From Kiritimatiellia bacterium (GTDB lineage: Bacteria; Verrucomicrobiota; Kiritimatiellia; RFP12; UBA1067): DNA of 8,782 nucleotides. The stretch covers positions 1 to 8,782 of the forward strand of contig JAQVQN010000077.1 of the NCBI GenBank assembly GCA_028701555.1, read 5' to 3'. Of this stretch, positions 6,948 through 8,782 are shown one piece after another. Made by a program: the position numbers and the translations under genes. Every line of letters starts with the position of its first letter. Positions within the stretch are counted from its first letter, which is position 1. Below the pieces are notes generated by a model. It searched no databases. It saw only the letters and a program-made list of their open reading frames with translations, and was not told the DNA's origin.

Positions 6948-8324
6948 ATGACAGAAGACCGCACAAACAACGTTTCCGCAGAAACTTTGGTGCTCGCCTG
7001 CGGCGACAATCAGGAAAATTTTCTGAGGGTGCGCCGCACCAAGCTCTTGGTCATCAGCGGGCCGCTCCAGGGTCGCGAATTTGTAGTGAACCACGACACT
7101 TTCACCATCGGCTCGGGCAGCCATAACGACTTGGCCATCGGCGACTCAACCGTTTCTAAGCGCCACTGCGAGATCATCGTCGAGCAGTCCGGCTACCTGA
7201 TCCGTGACCTAGACAGCACTAACGGCACCTTCGTGCAGGGTGTGCGGGTCTCTTCAGCCCACCTCGCGCCGGGTTCGGAGATCCAGCTCGGCAAGACCCG
7301 CATCGTTTTCTGCCCGCTGCAGGACGCTAACGACATCCCCTTGTCGCCGAATGAGGCTTTCGGCAAGATGCTCGGCCGCTCAGTGCCGATGCGGCGCATC
7401 TTCTATCTGGCCGAAACCTATTCGCCCTCTGACGTGACGGTCATGATCACCGGCGAGACCGGCACCGGCAAAGAAGTCCTGGCCGAGGAAATCCACAACC
7501 ACTCGACCCGCCGCGAAAAACCCTTCATCGTTATCGACTGCGCCGCAATCTCCAAGGAGCTGATCGAAAGCGAACTCTTCGGCCACGTCAAAGGCGCCTT
7601 CACCGGCGCCAACGCCGACCGCCAGGGCGCCTTCGAGCTGGCCGACGGCGGCACAGTCTTCCTGGATGAGATCGGCGACCTCTCCCCAGACCTCCAGCCG
7701 AAGCTGCTGAGAGTGCTGGAAAAACGCGAGATCCGCCGTGTCGGCTGCAACAAGATCCGCAAGATCAACGTGCGCATCATCTCAGCCACCAACCGCAATC
7801 TGGCCAACGAAGTCAATGAGAACCGCTTCCGCGAGGATCTCTATTACCGCCTCTCCGTGGTTCACCTGGAACTGCCGCCGCTGCGCCGCCGCCGCGAGGA
7901 CGTGCCGCTGCTGGTCAAGCGCTTTCTTACAGACCTACACGGTGATGACGCCCTAGAACAGCTCGCCGATTTCGACCGCACCATGGATGTCCTCAAACGC
8001 CACGAATGGCCGGGTAACGTGCGCGAGCTGCGCAACCTGATCGAGCTGGCCTTCTATAGCGAACGCCGACCGGTGGACCTCAGCGCCTTCCTCAGCCTCG
8101 GCAACCTGCGCACCGGCCGCAAGAACAATGAACCGGAGGTGAACTTCGTCACCGACAAACCCTTCAAGGACGCCAAAAACGACTTGATCGAGGAGTTCGA
8201 GCGCACCTACCTGAACGACCTGCTGTCCCGCAACAAGCAAAACATTTCGCGCTCGGCCCGCGAGGCCGGCATCGAGCGAGCCTACCTACAGCGCCTGATC
8301 CGCAAATACGGCATGCGGGAGTGA
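6948..8324 (+). CDS. FHA-domain sigma54-dependent transcriptional activator (enhancer-binding protein)
   Basis: This 458-residue protein has the order FHA - AAA+ - Fis-type helix-turn-helix. The FHA domain (~32-122) shows IGSGSHNDL at 54-62, SKRH at 70-73 and STNGTF at 90-95. The usual Arg after the first Gly is Ser. The AAA+ domain (~138-370) has Walker A GETGTGKE at 169-176, the sigma54-contacting GAFTGA loop at 216-221, Walker B GGTVFLDEIGD at 234-244, sensor I near SATN 279-282, the arginine-finger segment FREDLYYRL at 294-302, and WPGNVREL at 354-361. Residues ~410-455 form the DNA-binding helices (NISRSAREAGIERAYLQRLI). All motifs needed for ATP-driven opening of sigma54 promoters are intact. 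There is no receiver domain; in such proteins the FHA module is thought to read phosphothreonine from Ser/Thr kinases. ATG 6948 is the only ATG before the FHA domain; no Shine-Dalgarno sequence precedes it. It is divergent from the lipoprotein gene. Its targets are unknown. Confidence 0.95.
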   Translation: MTEDRTNNVSAETLVLACGDNQENFLRVRRTKLLVISGPLQGREFVVNHDTFTIGSGSHNDLAIGDSTVSKRHCEIIVEQSGYLIRDLDSTNGTFVQGVRVSSAHLAPGSEIQLGKTRIVFCPLQDANDIPLSPNEAFGKMLGRSVPMRRIFYLAETYSPSDVTVMITGETGTGKEVLAEEIHNHSTRREKPFIVIDCAAISKELIESELFGHVKGAFTGANADRQGAFELADGGTVFLDEIGDLSPDLQPKLLRVLEKREIRRVGCNKIRKINVRIISATNRNLANEVNENRFREDLYYRLSVVHLELPPLRRRREDVPLLVKRFLTDLHGDDALEQLADFDRTMDVLKRHEWPGNVRELRNLIELAFYSERRPVDLSAFLSLGNLRTGRKNNEPEVNFVTDKPFKDAKNDLIEEFERTYLNDLLSRNKQNISRSAREAGIERAYLQRLIRKYGMRE

Positions 8325-8331
8325 CAAGTAG

Positions 8332-8348
8332 AACAGGGTCAGAGTACC
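8332..8348 (+). repeat. Possible relic of a dispersed 'GGGTCAGAGT' repeat
   Basis: The 28-bp gap between two convergent genes contains AACAGGGTCAGAGTACC. From memory, 'GGGGTCAGAGTAC'-like words recur beside REP-associated (IS200-like, Y1) transposases in many bacteria, including PVC genomes. Only the short word is present here; there is no transposase, hairpin or flanking duplication, so this is a weak call. No terminator hairpin is visible in the gap. Confidence 0.25.
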
Positions 8349-8352
8349 GGTT

Positions 8353-8782
8353 TCAGTGTATCTCGTCCGTCACGGGCGGAATGTACTCAGCTCCCTCGCG
8401 GTGCTCGATCAGCCTGATGGCTTTCCAGCGTCCCTTGTGCCAGCGCCACCAAAACCCGGCCGCGAGCACGCACACGTAGAACGCCAGCCAGAACCAGAGC
8501 TCGAGAATCCCGTGACCGCGCAGCAAAAGGTATAAGGCGCCTGGCACCAGGCACAACCACCCGCCCAGAATCATGTAGAACATTACGAAGCGTGTGTCGC
8601 CCGCACCCTTCAGAGCCCCGCTTAACACGATGCTGACCGTGTCGAAGAGCCCCCAGAGCGTCATCAGCAGCAGCATCGTGCGCCCCAAAGCCAGCAGCTC
8701 GTCAGTTGAGAAGGCAGCGTCACTTGACTTGAACAGCTCAAAATAACCGCGCGGAAACAGAAGAAAGGTGATGCCGATGGCA
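8353..8782 (-). CDS. MATE-family efflux transporter, C-terminal part (start beyond right edge)
   Basis: The frame stays open from the right edge to TGA at 8353-8355, giving the last ~142 residues of a larger protein; full MATE proteins are ~450 residues. The segment begins AIGITFLLFPRGYFELF, passes through a polar stretch (KSSDAAFSTDELLALG) and enters membrane helices containing SGALKGAGDTRF, a MATE signature between late transmembrane helices. Two further hydrophobic segments follow (MILGGWLCLVPGALYLLL and LWFWLAFYVCVLAAGFWW). A basic, soluble tail ends the protein (KGRWKAIRLIEHREGAEYIPP). MATE proteins export drugs or metabolites in exchange for Na+ or H+ across the inner membrane; the substrate cannot be predicted here. 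The TTG at 8688 is not a real start because the homology continues upstream of it. The gene converges on the FHA regulator gene with only 28 bp between. Confidence 0.88.
   Translation of the reverse strand, partial: AIGITFLLFPRGYFELFKSSDAAFSTDELLALGRTMLLLMTLWGLFDTVSIVLSGALKGAGDTRFVMFYMILGGWLCLVPGALYLLLRGHGILELWFWLAFYVCVLAAGFWWRWHKGRWKAIRLIEHREGAEYIPPVTDEIH

Noticed and set aside
7418..7816. Minus-strand open frame of 132 residues opposite the AAA+ domain
   Set aside because: It is antisense to the highly conserved sigma54-activator core and has no Shine-Dalgarno site or recognisable domain, so it is a shadow frame.

Overview
The window looks like chromosomal DNA from a moderately GC-rich bacterium, probably of the PVC group. 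Kiritimatiellota, Lentisphaerae and other Verrucomicrobiota-related lineages are my best guess. The guess rests on gene style: a giant secreted protein combining Calx-beta-like, PKD and bacterial TSP3 repeats with a LamG-type fold, beside an FHA-sigma54 activator. No rRNA or phylogenetic marker is present, so this placement is inference.

Layout. Positions 1-6171 (minus strand) are one uninterrupted reading frame that runs off the left edge: the first 2057 residues of a very large secreted protein. It has a Sec signal peptide, an N-terminal beta-rich region, three tandem ~210-residue units each pairing a Calx-beta-like and a PKD-like domain, then a long region studded with Asp-rich calcium-binding (TSP3-type) motifs, and the start of a LamG-like domain at the edge. 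Upstream on the same strand, 78 bp away, lies a small gene (6250-6765) for a probable Ala/Glu/Arg-rich helical lipoprotein that I do not recognise. The two could form an operon.

A 182-bp AT-rich divergent region (6766-6947) separates this pair from a plus-strand gene (6948-8324) for an FHA-AAA+-Fis-type sigma54 enhancer-binding protein. That gene has a sigma70-like promoter whose -10 box ends only 10 bp before the ATG, no visible Shine-Dalgarno sequence, and a CTACA-AC-TGTAG palindrome inside the promoter spacer. This suggests a nearly leaderless transcript under repressor control.

The right edge (8353-8782, minus strand) holds the C-terminal part of a MATE-family multidrug/metabolite exporter, convergent with the regulator gene. 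There are no tRNA or rRNA genes, CRISPR arrays or intact insertion sequences.

How the genes relate: the secreted giant protein and the lipoprotein plausibly form a cell-surface module. The FHA regulator would link Ser/Thr phosphorylation to sigma54-dependent transcription, but no convincing sigma54 promoter is visible in front of any gene here, so its targets are unknown. The MATE gene is probably unrelated to the rest.
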